Source: Solirubrobacter sp963798325
GTDB taxonomy: Bacteria; Actinomycetota; Thermoleophilia; Solirubrobacterales; Solirubrobacteraceae
Reading direction: 5' to 3'
Assembly: GCA_963798325.1 (NCBI GenBank)
Contig: CAWCSS010000001.1
Coordinates: 1,116,001 to 1,180,000 of the forward strand
DNA length: 64,000 nt
Shown here: one piece after another, positions 31,591 to 39,654 of the stretch
Numbering within the stretch: position 1 is the stretch's first letter
How the letters are laid out: each line of letters begins with the position of its first letter
Notes under the pieces: generated by a model
What the model was told of the DNA's origin: nothing
The model's input: only the letters and a program-made list of their open reading frames with translations
Databases searched by the model: none
Translations under genes and position numbers: made by a program

Positions 31591-31797
31591 ATGACCGAGA
31601 CCGCCCCCATGCCCCGCCGGCAGGTGCTCGAGGTCCTGTGGCGCTACGGCTTCTACGTGGGCGTCCCGATCGCCGTGCTCCAGCGCTCGCTGCGCCTTCC
31701 GCCCGGGCGCCGGCCAACTTCGTCAGGTGTCCTGACGATCCCGATGGTGCTCGGCGTGATGCTGTCCTCGATGCGGAAGGAAGGAGCCGTCGCATGA
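31591..31797 (+). CDS. small hypothetical protein with two hydrophobic segments
   Basis: A 68-residue product with a strong GAGGAGGG site just before the ATG. It reads RQVLEVLWRYGFYVGVPIAVLQRSLRLPPG, then a short polar joint and SGVLTIPMVLGVMLSSMRKEG. The two hydrophobic stretches could be membrane helices. No family recognised. The sharp Pro/Arg-rich joint between them resembles the deletion joints seen in neighbouring genes, so a longer ancestor is possible. A USP-like gene follows 50 bases later. Confidence 0.5.
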   Translation: MTETAPMPRRQVLEVLWRYGFYVGVPIAVLQRSLRLPPGRRPTSSGVLTIPMVLGVMLSSMRKEGAVA

Positions 31798-31846
31798 CTC
31801 GCGCTACGTGCTCGCACGCTTCGCCCGTCAAACGAGGTGATACCGA

Positions 31847-32320
31847 ATGATCTGCTGCCACAACGTCCTCGCGATCCTCGGCGCGGACGACCGCGAGACC
31901 GACGCCGTGCTCGCCGAAGCCACCGCGCTCGTCGAGGACGCCCACGGCACGGTGACGCTCGCCGCGCTGTCCGGCCAGTCGCGCTGGATGCGGATCCTGC
32001 ACGCGCTGGCCCTCGGCGCCGGCGCGTTCGTCCCCAGCGAGGACCTCGCGACCTTCGCCGAGCGACGCGTGGCCCGTGCCGCGGAGTTCATCCCGACCGG
32101 CGTCAGCGTCACCACCGTCGTGGTCGCCGACGCCCGCGCGCTGGTGGAGAGCGGTCGCTACGACCTGCTCGTCATCGGCGCCAAGCAGGCTGCTCGCCGG
32201 GCGCTGGCGCGGGTCCCGATCCCCGCGCTGGTCGTCCCGGCCGCGGGCGGCGGCGGTCGCTTCGCGCGGCCGGCGCCGCCCGCTCCCCGCCCCACCGTGT
32301 CGCTCACAGATCGAGCGTGA
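31847..32320 (+). CDS. universal-stress-protein-like small protein
   Basis: A 157-residue protein preceded by GAGGTGATACCGA. It starts NVLAILGADDRETDAVLAEATALVEDAHGTVTLAALSG, then has ARAAEFIPTGVSVTTVVVADARALVESGRYDLLVIGAKQAARRALARVPIPALVVP, which follows the strand-helix order of USP/nucleotide-binding folds (VGIA...DLLVIG). The ATP-binding GxxG(9x)GS is not clear. The family call is therefore tentative. The 3' end overlaps the end of the MOSC fusion gene by 17 bases (convergent). Confidence 0.65.
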   Translation: MICCHNVLAILGADDRETDAVLAEATALVEDAHGTVTLAALSGQSRWMRILHALALGAGAFVPSEDLATFAERRVARAAEFIPTGVSVTTVVVADARALVESGRYDLLVIGAKQAARRALARVPIPALVVPAAGGGGRFARPAPPAPRPTVSLTDRA

Positions 32321-33968
32321 CCGCGTCGCGCGGCTGGGAGCAGCAGAGCAGCGTCGTTCCCGGGGTGGCGGGCTCGAGCGGGTCGGGGCGGAAGCCGACC
32401 TCGCCGTCGATCAATCCGGTCTCGCAGGTGCGGCAGACGCCGGTGCGGCATGACCACTGCACCGGGACGTCGCACGCCTCCGCGAACTCGAGCAGGTTCG
32501 GGAAGGACGGGTCCCAGGCGACCGTGAGGTTGCTGCGGCTGAAGGAGACGTCCGGGCCGGTGCCCGGCGTGCCGCTCGGCGGGTGCGGTGTGCGCGCGGA
32601 TGCGGCGGCGATCCCGGGTGTGATCGCGGCCGCCGGCCCGAAGGCCTCGGCGCTGATCCGCTCGGGGGCGACGCCGAGCGTGTCCAGGGCGGCGGTGAGG
32701 TCGGCCATGAACGGCGCGGGGCCGCAGAGGTAGAAGTCGGCGTCGGCCGGTACGCCGGCGAGGGCGTCGGCGGTGAGCCGGCCGTCGGTCTCGCTGTAGC
32801 GGACGATCGCATGCGCGTCGGGGAGCAGGGCGAGCAGGTCCAGCACCTCCCGCTCGAAGCTGTGCTCGGCGTGGTTGCGGGCGCCGTGCAGCCACCAGAC
32901 GGGCCGCGTCGGCTGCGCTTCGACGAGCGCGTGCAGCATCGCCAGCACCGGCGTCGCCCCCACCCCGGCGCTGATCAGCACGACCGGTCGCTCCCCTTCG
33001 CGCAGCACGAACGCGCCGCGCGGCGCGCCCGCCTCGAGCACGTCGCCCACGCGCAGCTTCGTGTGCAGGTACTCGCTCGCGGCGCCGTGCGGTTCGCGCT
33101 TGACGCTGATCCGGTAGCTCTCCGTGTTCGGGGTGTCCGAGAGCGAGTAGGTGCGCACGAGCGAGCCGATCTTCACCGTCAGGTATTGGCCGGGCCGCGC
33201 GGGGACGGCGTGGCCTTCGACGGGCACCAGGCGGATCGAGATGACGTTCGCGCTCTCGCGCTCGATCGCCGTCACCCGCATGTCCCGCATCCCCGCCCAC
33301 GCGGGCTTGGGCGTCTCGCTCTGCTCGAGCAGCTCGCGGAACGAGCCCTGCCAGCCCGGGCTCAGCGCGGGGATGTTGAGCGCACGGGTGAGGTCGCGGG
33401 GCGCATGACCGGGGAGGTAGAGCAGGGCGTCGATGTCGGCGACGCTCATCTGCTCCGGCCCGCGCTCGACGCGTTCGATCGCGTCGCCGGCGCCGACCTC
33501 GCCCTCCTCCAGGACGCGCAGGTAGAAGCCGGGCCGGTGGTGCGCGACGACCAGCGAGGGCATCCGCGGCTCGCGCATCCGCAGGCCGAGGCGGTAGCAG
33601 GTGACCCGCGGCTGGCTGACCTCGAACAGCGCCGTGCCGATCCGGTAGCGATCGCCGATGCAGACGTCCGCGTCGGCGAGCCCGTCGACGGTGAAGTTCT
33701 CGCCGAACTGCCCGTAGGAGAAGTCGTCGCGGCCGAGCTCGTCCTCCCAGTAGCGGTAGGAATCGAGCTGGTAGACGAACACGGGGCGGTTGACGCCGCC
33801 GTGGCCGGCCGTGTCGCCCTGGCCGTCGCCGTCGATGTTCAGGCGGCGCACCGTCCGGCGTCCCTGAACCGGCTCCTTCCAGATGCCGGTGTGGACGATC
33901 CGTCCCTCCCACTCGACGTCCCGCGGCAGTCCGACGTTCAGCGACACGAGTTGCACGATCCGGAACAC
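32304..33968 (-). CDS. MOSC domain / flavin reductase / 2Fe-2S ferredoxin fusion protein
   Basis: About 554 residues from GTG 33968 (GTG 33956 is also possible). Order: MOSC N-terminal part (SLNVGLPRDVEW, TVRRLNIDGDGQGDTAGHGGVNRPVFVYQ, GQFGENFTVDGL, QPRVTCYRLGLRM), a 3-alpha linker, a ferredoxin-reductase module (RTYSLSDTP flavin site, VLISAGVGATPVLAMLHAL nucleotide site, DFYLCGPAPFM) and a C-terminal plant-type [2Fe-2S] domain (CRTGVCRTCETG and a final Cys in LLCCSQP). It resembles YiiM-type MOSC proteins joined to a phthalate-dioxygenase-reductase-like chain. It could reduce N-hydroxylated compounds at a molybdenum site; the substrate is unknown. Confidence 0.9.
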   Translation of the reverse strand: MFRIVQLVSLNVGLPRDVEWEGRIVHTGIWKEPVQGRRTVRRLNIDGDGQGDTAGHGGVNRPVFVYQLDSYRYWEDELGRDDFSYGQFGENFTVDGLADADVCIGDRYRIGTALFEVSQPRVTCYRLGLRMREPRMPSLVVAHHRPGFYLRVLEEGEVGAGDAIERVERGPEQMSVADIDALLYLPGHAPRDLTRALNIPALSPGWQGSFRELLEQSETPKPAWAGMRDMRVTAIERESANVISIRLVPVEGHAVPARPGQYLTVKIGSLVRTYSLSDTPNTESYRISVKREPHGAASEYLHTKLRVGDVLEAGAPRGAFVLREGERPVVLISAGVGATPVLAMLHALVEAQPTRPVWWLHGARNHAEHSFEREVLDLLALLPDAHAIVRYSETDGRLTADALAGVPADADFYLCGPAPFMADLTAALDTLGVAPERISAEAFGPAAAITPGIAAASARTPHPPSGTPGTGPDVSFSRSNLTVAWDPSFPNLLEFAEACDVPVQWSCRTGVCRTCETGLIDGEVGFRPDPLEPATPGTTLLCCSQPRDAVTLDL

Positions 33969-33975
33969 TACGCCT

Positions 33976-34960
33976 GTGGCTGAAGAGGGCTGGGGCGGGC
34001 CGCTGTGGGCGGCGGCCGATCTGATCACGCCGATGGCGGTGCGGGTCGCGGCGACGTTGCGGGTGGCGGATCTCATCGCCGCGGGGGCAACGACGGGGCG
34101 GGAGCTGGCCGAGCGCCTGGACGTGGCCGCCGACCCGCTGGTGCGCGTGCTCGAGCATCTCGTGACCGCCGGGTTCCTGCGCCGTGAGGCGGGCGGCTAC
34201 GCCTTGACCGACGCGGGGCAGTGGCTGCGCGACGACCACCCCGAGGGCGTCCGGGCCGCGATCGATCTCACCGGCGCGCTCGGCCACGCCGACCTGTCGG
34301 TGGTCGAGCTCCTGCACACGGTCCGCACGGGCGAGCCGGCGTTCGACCGCTTCTACGGACGCGGCTTCTGGGAGGACCTCGCGGCCGATGCCGGCCGAGC
34401 CGCGTCGTTCGACGCGTCGATGGGCCGCCAGGCCGCGGTCGAGGCGCCGGCGGTCGCGGCCGCGTACGACTGGGCGTCGCTGGGCGAGGTCGTCGACGTG
34501 GGCGGCGGCGACGGGTCGCTGCTGATCGCGCTGCTGCGCGCCCATCCGACGCTGCGAGGGACGACGCTCGACCTCTCCTGCGAGACCGCGGCGCGCGCGT
34601 TGGCCGAGGCGGGACTGGCCGACCGTGGCCGCGCGCTGGCCGGCAGCTTCTTCGCGGCGCTCCCGCCCGGGGCGGGCGGCTACCTCCTCTCGCGCGTGAT
34701 CCACGACTGGGACGACGACCACGCGTCCCGCATCCTCCGCCGCTGCGCGGACGCGGCGCGGCCGGCGGGCAAGGTCTTCGTGATCGAGGACACCGGGGAC
34801 GCGGCGTCGACCGAGATGGACCTGCGGATGCTCACCTACGTCCGGGGCCGCGAGCGCAGCGTCGAAGCGCTCACGTCGCTCGCTCACGAAGCGGGGCTGA
34901 TCGCCGTGAACGTCGGAGCGGTCCCGGGGCGCTCGATCGCTCGAGCTCGTGCCGGCCTAA
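33976..34960 (+). pseudogene. SAM-dependent O-methyltransferase (acetylserotonin/hydroxyneurosporene type), frameshift near the 3' end
   Basis: Starts at GTG 33976, 7 bases from the divergent MOSC gene. An N-terminal winged-helix dimerisation part (ATLRVADLIAAGATTGRELAERLDV, LLRREAGG-like FLRREAGGYALTDAG) precedes the SAM site VVDVGGGDGSLLIALL, the acidic loop LDLSCE, and SRVIHDWDDDHA with the catalytic His. The frame runs past the expected end. One base removed near 34930-34940 restores SLELVPA and a TAA at 34958-34960, which also agrees with the convergent gene ending at 34957. The length of 985 bases is 3n+1. Substrate unknown. Confidence 0.85.
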
Positions 34961-35178
34961 TCGAGCAGGCGGACGACGTGTTCCTGCGCGAGGACCAGCG
35001 CCGTCTGGCGCGGGATCTCCACGCGCTCGCCGGGCTGGAGCACCCGCTCGTTCTCAGGGTCGATGACCGGCTCCAGGACCTCCACCCGCGTCGGCCGCTG
35101 GTTGAGCGCGATCTCGCGAGCCAGCCGTGCCAGGCGCAGCGCGCCGGGCGAGGTCTCCGAGAAGGGCAGCTCAGACAT
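34957..35178 (-). CDS. small hypothetical protein
   Basis: A 73-residue soluble protein: SELPFSETSPGALRLARLAREIALNQRPTRVEVLEPVIDPENERVLQPGERVEIPRQTALVLAQEHVVRLLD. No signal peptide or TM. The pattern of alternating charged and hydrophobic residues predicts a short helix and several strands. It starts 8 bases within the end of the aldose-epimerase gene, so it is the second gene of that unit. Family not recognised. Confidence 0.68.
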   Translation of the reverse strand: MSELPFSETSPGALRLARLAREIALNQRPTRVEVLEPVIDPENERVLQPGERVEIPRQTALVLAQEHVVRLLD

Positions 35179-36064
35179 CCGCCACCGTGATCGTGAACGA
35201 CGCGTCGTAGCGCTCGCCCGGCTCGATCAGCGGGAGCCGCGGGCCACCCTCGACGAGGGCGTTGGTGGCCGCGGTCATCGGCTCGAAGGCGATCAGCGCG
35301 GCGCCGGGCGGAGCGAACACCTGCGAGTACGGAAACCCTTGGCCGAACGCGAGCTCGATCCGGCGGCCGCCGCCCTCGAGGGCGAACGGCCCGTCGGGCG
35401 CGCGGTAGCCGTCGTCGAACGTGCGCGTCCCCAGCGGTCCCGGCGCGATCTGTACCGGCACGCTCGCGCCGGTCGGCAGCATCTGGTCGTCGAGCACGAG
35501 GTGCTCGGTCACGGGAAGCTCGACGTGCCAGTCCTCGCGCGCGACCCCGGGAAGCGTCAGATACGGATGGAACCCGAACGCGATCGGCACCGGCGTGTCG
35601 CCCGTCGCGTTGACCGTCGTGGCGATGGTCAGCGTCCGCTCGGTGAGCGTCACGTCGAGCTGGAGCGTGTGCGCGAACGGGAAGCTCCGCAGCAACGCCT
35701 CGTGTGCGGCGAAGTCGAAGGCCGCGGTCAGCCGGCCGGGCTCGTGGTCCTCGACGCGCCACCCGCGCGCCGCGCTGAGCAGGCCGTGCATCGGCAGCCC
35801 GGTCCCGTCCAGGCGCAGCGGCGTGCGCTCCGGATCGATCTCCACCTCCCGCCCGAGCAGCGTGAACCGCCGCTGCGACAGGCGATTGGCCCACGGATGC
35901 AACAGCGGGATGCCCATCGTCTTGCGCTCGCGCACGTAGGCCTCGAGCCCGCCACGCTGCCCGAGCACCTCCTCGCCGCGGTGCCGCAGCGAGGCGCCGA
36001 CCATCCCGGCCTCGGGCACGAACTCGGCCTCCAACTCGCCACACGAGAGCGTCACCGTGCGCAT
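35171..36064 (-). CDS. aldose 1-epimerase (mutarotase) family protein
   Basis: A 297-residue galactose-mutarotase-like protein. Visible: GIPLLHPWANRLSQRRF (substrate Arg), DGTGLPMHGLLSAARGW (His), PIAFGFHPYLTLPG (catalytic His), and FEPMTAATNALVEGG near the C-terminus, with the general-base Glu probably in LPLIEPGERY. It interconverts alpha and beta anomers of hexoses in the cytoplasm. The start ATG 36064 begins RTVTLSCGELEAEFVPEAG, a normal first strand. It is followed by the 73-residue gene with an 8-base overlap. Confidence 0.9.
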   Translation of the reverse strand: MRTVTLSCGELEAEFVPEAGMVGASLRHRGEEVLGQRGGLEAYVRERKTMGIPLLHPWANRLSQRRFTLLGREVEIDPERTPLRLDGTGLPMHGLLSAARGWRVEDHEPGRLTAAFDFAAHEALLRSFPFAHTLQLDVTLTERTLTIATTVNATGDTPVPIAFGFHPYLTLPGVAREDWHVELPVTEHLVLDDQMLPTGASVPVQIAPGPLGTRTFDDGYRAPDGPFALEGGGRRIELAFGQGFPYSQVFAPPGAALIAFEPMTAATNALVEGGPRLPLIEPGERYDASFTITVADV

Positions 36065-36098
36065 CGCCCACCAGTATCGCTGCTGCGGGGGGCGACCG

Positions 36099-36278
36099 TC
36101 AGCCGACGGTGATCGTCCGCGTGTCCTGCACCTCGACCGTCGCGCATGCGCCTCCCTTCGCGGTGGCGGGCAGGTCGCCGCTGTCCGCCGGCGGCGTTCC
36201 GGTCCGGTCCGGTCCGCAATGCGACTCACGTCCGGCGACGTTGGCCCGGAGCGTCCATGAGCCGCGTACTCGCAACAT
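36099..36278 (-). CDS. possible 59-residue small protein
   Basis: A short frame whose ATG (complement of 36276-36278) overlaps the ATG of the plus-strand gene at 36277 within CATG. The product has two Cys (ESHCGPD, GGACATVEV) and a neat ending VQDTRTITVG, which looks like a beta-strand peptide of a secreted or truncated protein. No ribosome site and no family. It could be the remnant of a longer gene or chance. Confidence 0.3.
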   Translation of the reverse strand: MLRVRGSWTLRANVAGRESHCGPDRTGTPPADSGDLPATAKGGACATVEVQDTRTITVG

Positions 36279-36441
36279 GAGCGATCACGACAAGAACCCC
36301 CACTCCGACACCAGCGACGACCCGAACGAGCCCGGCGCCGAGGGCGGCGAGTCCAACGCCACCCACCGGGCCCCGGGAGCGCCCGCGGACGACGACTCGC
36401 CGCTGGGCGACACCGATCAGCACTCGACCGCCGACGCCTGA
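36277..36441 (+). CDS. small acidic, intrinsically disordered protein
   Basis: A 54-residue, highly hydrophilic product: it starts SDHDKNPHSDTSDDPNE and ends DDSPLGDTDQHSTADA. The composition (Asp, Ser, Pro, Gly, no Cys or Trp) points to a disordered protein. The DSPLGDTDQHS ending is a pattern I associate with short conserved actinobacterial proteins of unknown role. No clear ribosome site. The last 25 bases overlap the end of the convergent glycosyltransferase gene. Confidence 0.55.
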   Translation: MSDHDKNPHSDTSDDPNEPGAEGGESNATHRAPGAPADDDSPLGDTDQHSTADA

Positions 36442-38135
36442 GTCAGCGCGCGCCTCCAGCTCGCCGCGGCCGCGCTGATCGTGTGTTCGGCCAGGACCGT
36501 CGAGCGGGCGGCCTCGCCGATCTCGGCCCGCAGCGCGGCATCGTCGACCAGGCGCAGCAGCTGGTGCGCGAGCTCGTCGGCGTCGCGCGCGGGCACGGCG
36601 TTCGGGTAGGTCTCCGGATCGGCGACCAGCGGGATGCCGAGCGCACCCGCCTCCAGCCAGCGGAGCTGACTCCGTCCCTGGCGCGCGGGCGAGACCGCCG
36701 GCGGCTCGAACATCAGGTCGAACGCGGCCAGCGCGGCCGGATACTGCTCGACCAGGACCATCGGCAGCGCGCTGCAGCGATCCCCGCCGATCAGGTCGGC
36801 GACCGGCTGCCCGAGGCTCGCGAACCGCACCTCGGGCCGCGCGGTCATCACCTCGGCGATGGCCGCGACCGAGCCGGCGATGTCCTCGACGGTCATCGTC
36901 GTGCCGGCCCAGCCGATCGTCACGGTGTCCCGCTCCGGCCTGGCGAGCGCGTAGCCGCGCGGGTCGAGCCCGTTCGCGCAGACGCGCACGTTCGGGTTGT
37001 ACGCGGCGTAGCGCTCGGCCAGGAACGGGGTCGCGCACAGCACGCCGTCGCAGGCGGCCATCAGCGACTCGATCCCGCGCAGCGTGGGCTCGTCGTCGAC
37101 GTGGGCGTGCAGGTGCCAGTCGACCTCGTAGAACACGCGCGTCCCACGCCCGCGGAGCCGCTGGATCGTGTCGAGCCAGTCGGGTGTGGACGGCATCTGG
37201 ACCACGACCATCTCGTAGTCCTCCAATGACGGCGCCGAGTCGGCGGTGCACCACGCGCAGCCGAGCGCGGTCGCGGGCAGCACGATCCGGTGATACAGGC
37301 TCGGCGGCGCGGCCTGGCCCACGAACAGCGCGCGCACGTCGCCGGCGGGGGCGCGCACATCGCCCGGCGTCGGGACGTCCGCGATGCGCTCGCCGAGCTG
37401 CGCGGGCGACCACTTGGCGCGGAAGCGCGCGTGGCTCCGCTTGTGCCAGACGTCGAGCTTGGGCGACGGCCGGCCGCGGAACATCGCCTCGGCGTGCAGC
37501 GCCCGCGCGCGACCTTGACAGGCGGACGTGAAGCCCGCGTCCGCCGCCCGCAGGCAGAAGTCGAGGTCCTCCGAGCCCATCCGGAACTCGGGGTCATAGA
37601 CACCGATCGCGGCCAGCACGTCCGGCCGGATGTACTGGAAGGCGCCGCTGACCGGGCATGCCGCGACCTCCAGCGCCGCCGGCAGATCGGGCGCAGCGCC
37701 GGCGAACCGATGCTCCACGGTCCCCGTGACGCGCGAGAAGAAGAACCCCGCGTGCGCGATCCGTCCCTGGGGCGAGAGCAGCAGCGCGCCGACGATCCCG
37801 GCATCCGCGGCGCGGAAGGCCTCGAGCCAGCCGTCGGTCAGCGCAACGATGTCGGCGTTGACCAGCACGACCTCGCGACGCTCCTCGCGCGCCCGCGTGA
37901 GCCCGACGTTGACCGTCCGGGCGAAGCCCTCGTTGGCCGGCTGACGGACCAGCTCGACGTCATGACCGGCCTCGAACCGGTCCACGAGCCCTCGCGCAGG
38001 CGAGCCATCGTCCACGACCAGGATGTCGACCGTATCGCCGGCGGTGTGCCGCAAGGACTCCACGCACGCGCCGAGGACGTCGACGTCCGAGGGCAGCGTC
38101 AGGAAGCTCGGGATGACGACCAGCGGCTTTCGCAC
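36417..38135 (-). CDS. two-domain glycosyltransferase (GT2 plus GT1/GT4-like)
   Basis: A 572-residue protein. The N-terminal GT2 domain (residues about 1-240) has VVIPSF, DILVVDDGSPARG, NEGFARTVNVGLTRAR, VLVNADIVALTDGW (metal-binding acidic motif) and MGSEDLDFCLRAADAGF (general base region). The C-terminal domain (from about 265) is GT-B-like: ALFVGQAAPPSLYHRIVLPATALG, CATPFLAERYAAYNPNVRVCANGLDP, TIGWAGTTMTVEDI and LEAGALGIPLVADPETYPNAV. Such fusions add two sugars to cell-wall or exopolysaccharide chains. It is monocistronic; acceptor unknown. Confidence 0.88.
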   Translation of the reverse strand: MRKPLVVIPSFLTLPSDVDVLGACVESLRHTAGDTVDILVVDDGSPARGLVDRFEAGHDVELVRQPANEGFARTVNVGLTRAREERREVVLVNADIVALTDGWLEAFRAADAGIVGALLLSPQGRIAHAGFFFSRVTGTVEHRFAGAAPDLPAALEVAACPVSGAFQYIRPDVLAAIGVYDPEFRMGSEDLDFCLRAADAGFTSACQGRARALHAEAMFRGRPSPKLDVWHKRSHARFRAKWSPAQLGERIADVPTPGDVRAPAGDVRALFVGQAAPPSLYHRIVLPATALGCAWCTADSAPSLEDYEMVVVQMPSTPDWLDTIQRLRGRGTRVFYEVDWHLHAHVDDEPTLRGIESLMAACDGVLCATPFLAERYAAYNPNVRVCANGLDPRGYALARPERDTVTIGWAGTTMTVEDIAGSVAAIAEVMTARPEVRFASLGQPVADLIGGDRCSALPMVLVEQYPAALAAFDLMFEPPAVSPARQGRSQLRWLEAGALGIPLVADPETYPNAVPARDADELAHQLLRLVDDAALRAEIGEAARSTVLAEHTISAAAASWRRALTQASAVEC

Positions 38136-38247
38136 GGCCGAATCCTATGGGCGTCGCTGACCCGCCACCCGTAGCCACGACAGGTGCGCCGGCGCGCGCC
38201 CGCACCGGGGACGCGTGCCGCACGAGCAGGATGTCATCGAGACGCGT

Positions 38248-38862
38248 TCACACGCCGCGGTCGACGAGCGAGAGCGCGGCGGCGCGCACCCGGTCGTCGG
38301 AGACGAGATCAGGAGCGACCTGGGCCTGCATCGCGATCCCGCGCACGAGCCCGACCAGCGAGGCGGCGACGCCGGCCGGATCGATGTCGGCGCGGATCGT
38401 CCCGTCGGCCACGCCTTCGGCGATCGCGCCCTCGAAGTGCTCGCGGAAGAAGGCGTCGCGCTGCGTGAACGCTTCGCGCAGGCTGGGCTCCTCGTCGCCG
38501 ATCGCCGCCGCCCACAGCCGGAGGAACACGCGCCCCTGGCGGGGGTTCGCGCGGGTGGCGGTGAGGTAGGCGTCGACCACCCCGAGCACGTGCGCGCGGC
38601 CGCGCAGCCCGCCGGGGTTCGGCGTGAAGCGGGACTGCGCCTCCTCGGCGAGCCGCAGCATCAACCCGTCGCGGCTGCCGAACTGATGGTTGACGATCCC
38701 GCGCGAGTAGCCCGCGAGCTCGCCGACCGCGGCGGTCGTGACGGCGCGCACACCGTGCTCGGCGACGATCTCGAACGCCGCGTCGAGCAGCCGCGAGTCC
38801 GTCGTCGCACGCCGCTGCGCCTGCGTGCGCGGGGATCCGCCGGCGTCCGTGGCCCTGGCCAT
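38248..38862 (-). CDS. TetR-family transcriptional regulator
   Basis: A 204-residue regulator. HTH region: SRLLDAAFEIVAEHGVRAVTTAAVGELAGYSRGIVNHQFGSRDGLMLRLAEEA, matching TetR. The C-terminal part has FLRLWAAAIGDEEPSLREAF, as in BetI-like TetR_C_6 proteins. It is divergent from an SDR-like gene (38924) with an 18-bp near-palindrome between them, so repression of that gene and of itself is likely. Confidence 0.92.
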   Translation of the reverse strand: MARATDAGGSPRTQAQRRATTDSRLLDAAFEIVAEHGVRAVTTAAVGELAGYSRGIVNHQFGSRDGLMLRLAEEAQSRFTPNPGGLRGRAHVLGVVDAYLTATRANPRQGRVFLRLWAAAIGDEEPSLREAFTQRDAFFREHFEGAIAEGVADGTIRADIDPAGVAASLVGLVRGIAMQAQVAPDLVSDDRVRAAALSLVDRGV

Positions 38863-38888
38863 GGCGCAAGACTAGTCGCTACACTTAC

Positions 38889-38906
38889 TTGCTAAGCGTT
38901 CAGCAA
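38889..38906. promoter_or_regulatory. candidate TetR operator
   Basis: TTGCTAAGCGTTCAGCAA matches its own reverse complement at 14 of 18 positions, including perfect TTGCT/AGCAA ends. It lies between the divergent TetR and SDR-like genes, 26 bases from the TetR start and 17 from the SDR-like start. Assignment to this TetR is inferred from position. Confidence 0.6.
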
Positions 38907-38923
38907 CTTGATGGGACACGACC

Positions 38924-39463
38924 ATGACGCACGACACACCGCCGCCTCTCGTACTCGTCGCCGGCGCGGGCAGCCGCCTCGGGGCCGCCGTCGCCGCGCG
39001 GCTGCATGACGACGGCGCGCTGGTCCACACGGTGTGCGGGGACGAGGCCGCAATCGCCGCTGCGGAGCCGTTCGACGTGCTCGTGAACATCGCGTCGCTG
39101 GCGAGCTTCGAGCAGCTCCCGGGTTTCGGTTGGCGGCGTGACACCGGCCTCGACGCGCAAGCGATGGACGAGCTCTCACGCGCCGCGCTCGGCCCGCTCA
39201 GCGACACCGCGGGCACCATCATCAACGTCATCTCGACGAGCCCGTGGGAGTCGGAGGACGTGCGCGCGGCGGAAGCCACGCTGGCGCACGTGGCCGACGC
39301 GCTCGCGCGCGACGCCGGGGCCGAGGTTCGCGTCCACACGCTCCATTCCGGGCTCGTGGTCCCGGTCGAGCACGGCCGGCCGGGACCGTTCACCACCGCG
39401 GAGCGGGTCGCCGAGGCGGTGTCACACCTCGCGATGCCGGCACGCGCGATGATTCACGCCTGA
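38924..39463 (+). CDS. short SDR-like protein lacking the catalytic Tyr-Lys
   Basis: A 179-residue Rossmann-fold protein. VLVAGAGSRLGAAVAARLHDDGA is the NAD(P)-binding loop and FDVLVNIASLASF replaces the usual NNAG strand. IINVISTSPWES keeps the Ser position, but the YxxxK motif is replaced (RAAEATLAHVADAL aligns there), and the protein is shorter than the usual 250 residues. It may bind a nucleotide without being an oxidoreductase (compare NmrA-like redox sensors), or be degenerate. Divergent from a TetR gene, probably under its control. Confidence 0.7.
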   Translation: MTHDTPPPLVLVAGAGSRLGAAVAARLHDDGALVHTVCGDEAAIAAAEPFDVLVNIASLASFEQLPGFGWRRDTGLDAQAMDELSRAALGPLSDTAGTIINVISTSPWESEDVRAAEATLAHVADALARDAGAEVRVHTLHSGLVVPVEHGRPGPFTTAERVAEAVSHLAMPARAMIHA

Positions 39464-39600
39464 GCCGTGGCCGAGCACATCGACATCCACGCGGCGTGGA
39501 AGGCGGTGGCGTTCACGGCGCAGAGCATCCGGCAGTCGCGGAGCTGCGCCGGTCTAACGGCGATAGCGCCTTGCCGCTCGTCGCCCCACCGAGGGGCCGG

Positions 39601-39623
39601 AAACTCGGCTTGAGCCCGAGTTT
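39601..39623. terminator. hairpin between the SDR-like gene and the ADH remnant
   Basis: AAACTCGG (39601-39608) and CCGAGTTT (39616-39623) form a perfect 8-bp stem with a 7-base loop. It lies 138 bases beyond the SDR-like stop and just past the 3' end of the minus-strand alcohol dehydrogenase remnant, so it may end either transcript. Confidence 0.5.
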
Positions 39624-39654
39624 GCGGGCACTCACCCGATCCCGAGGCACGTCG

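Noticed and set aside
36226..37413. 395-codon minus-strand frame inside the glycosyltransferase gene
   Set aside because: Arg/Ala/Gly-rich shadow of the 36417-38135 gene in another frame.
39467..39613. GTG-started frame after the SDR-like gene (begins VAEHIDIHAAWKAVAF)
   Set aside because: Starts protein-like but turns into Cys/Arg/Ser filler and ends in the hairpin; could be a remnant but not a supported gene.
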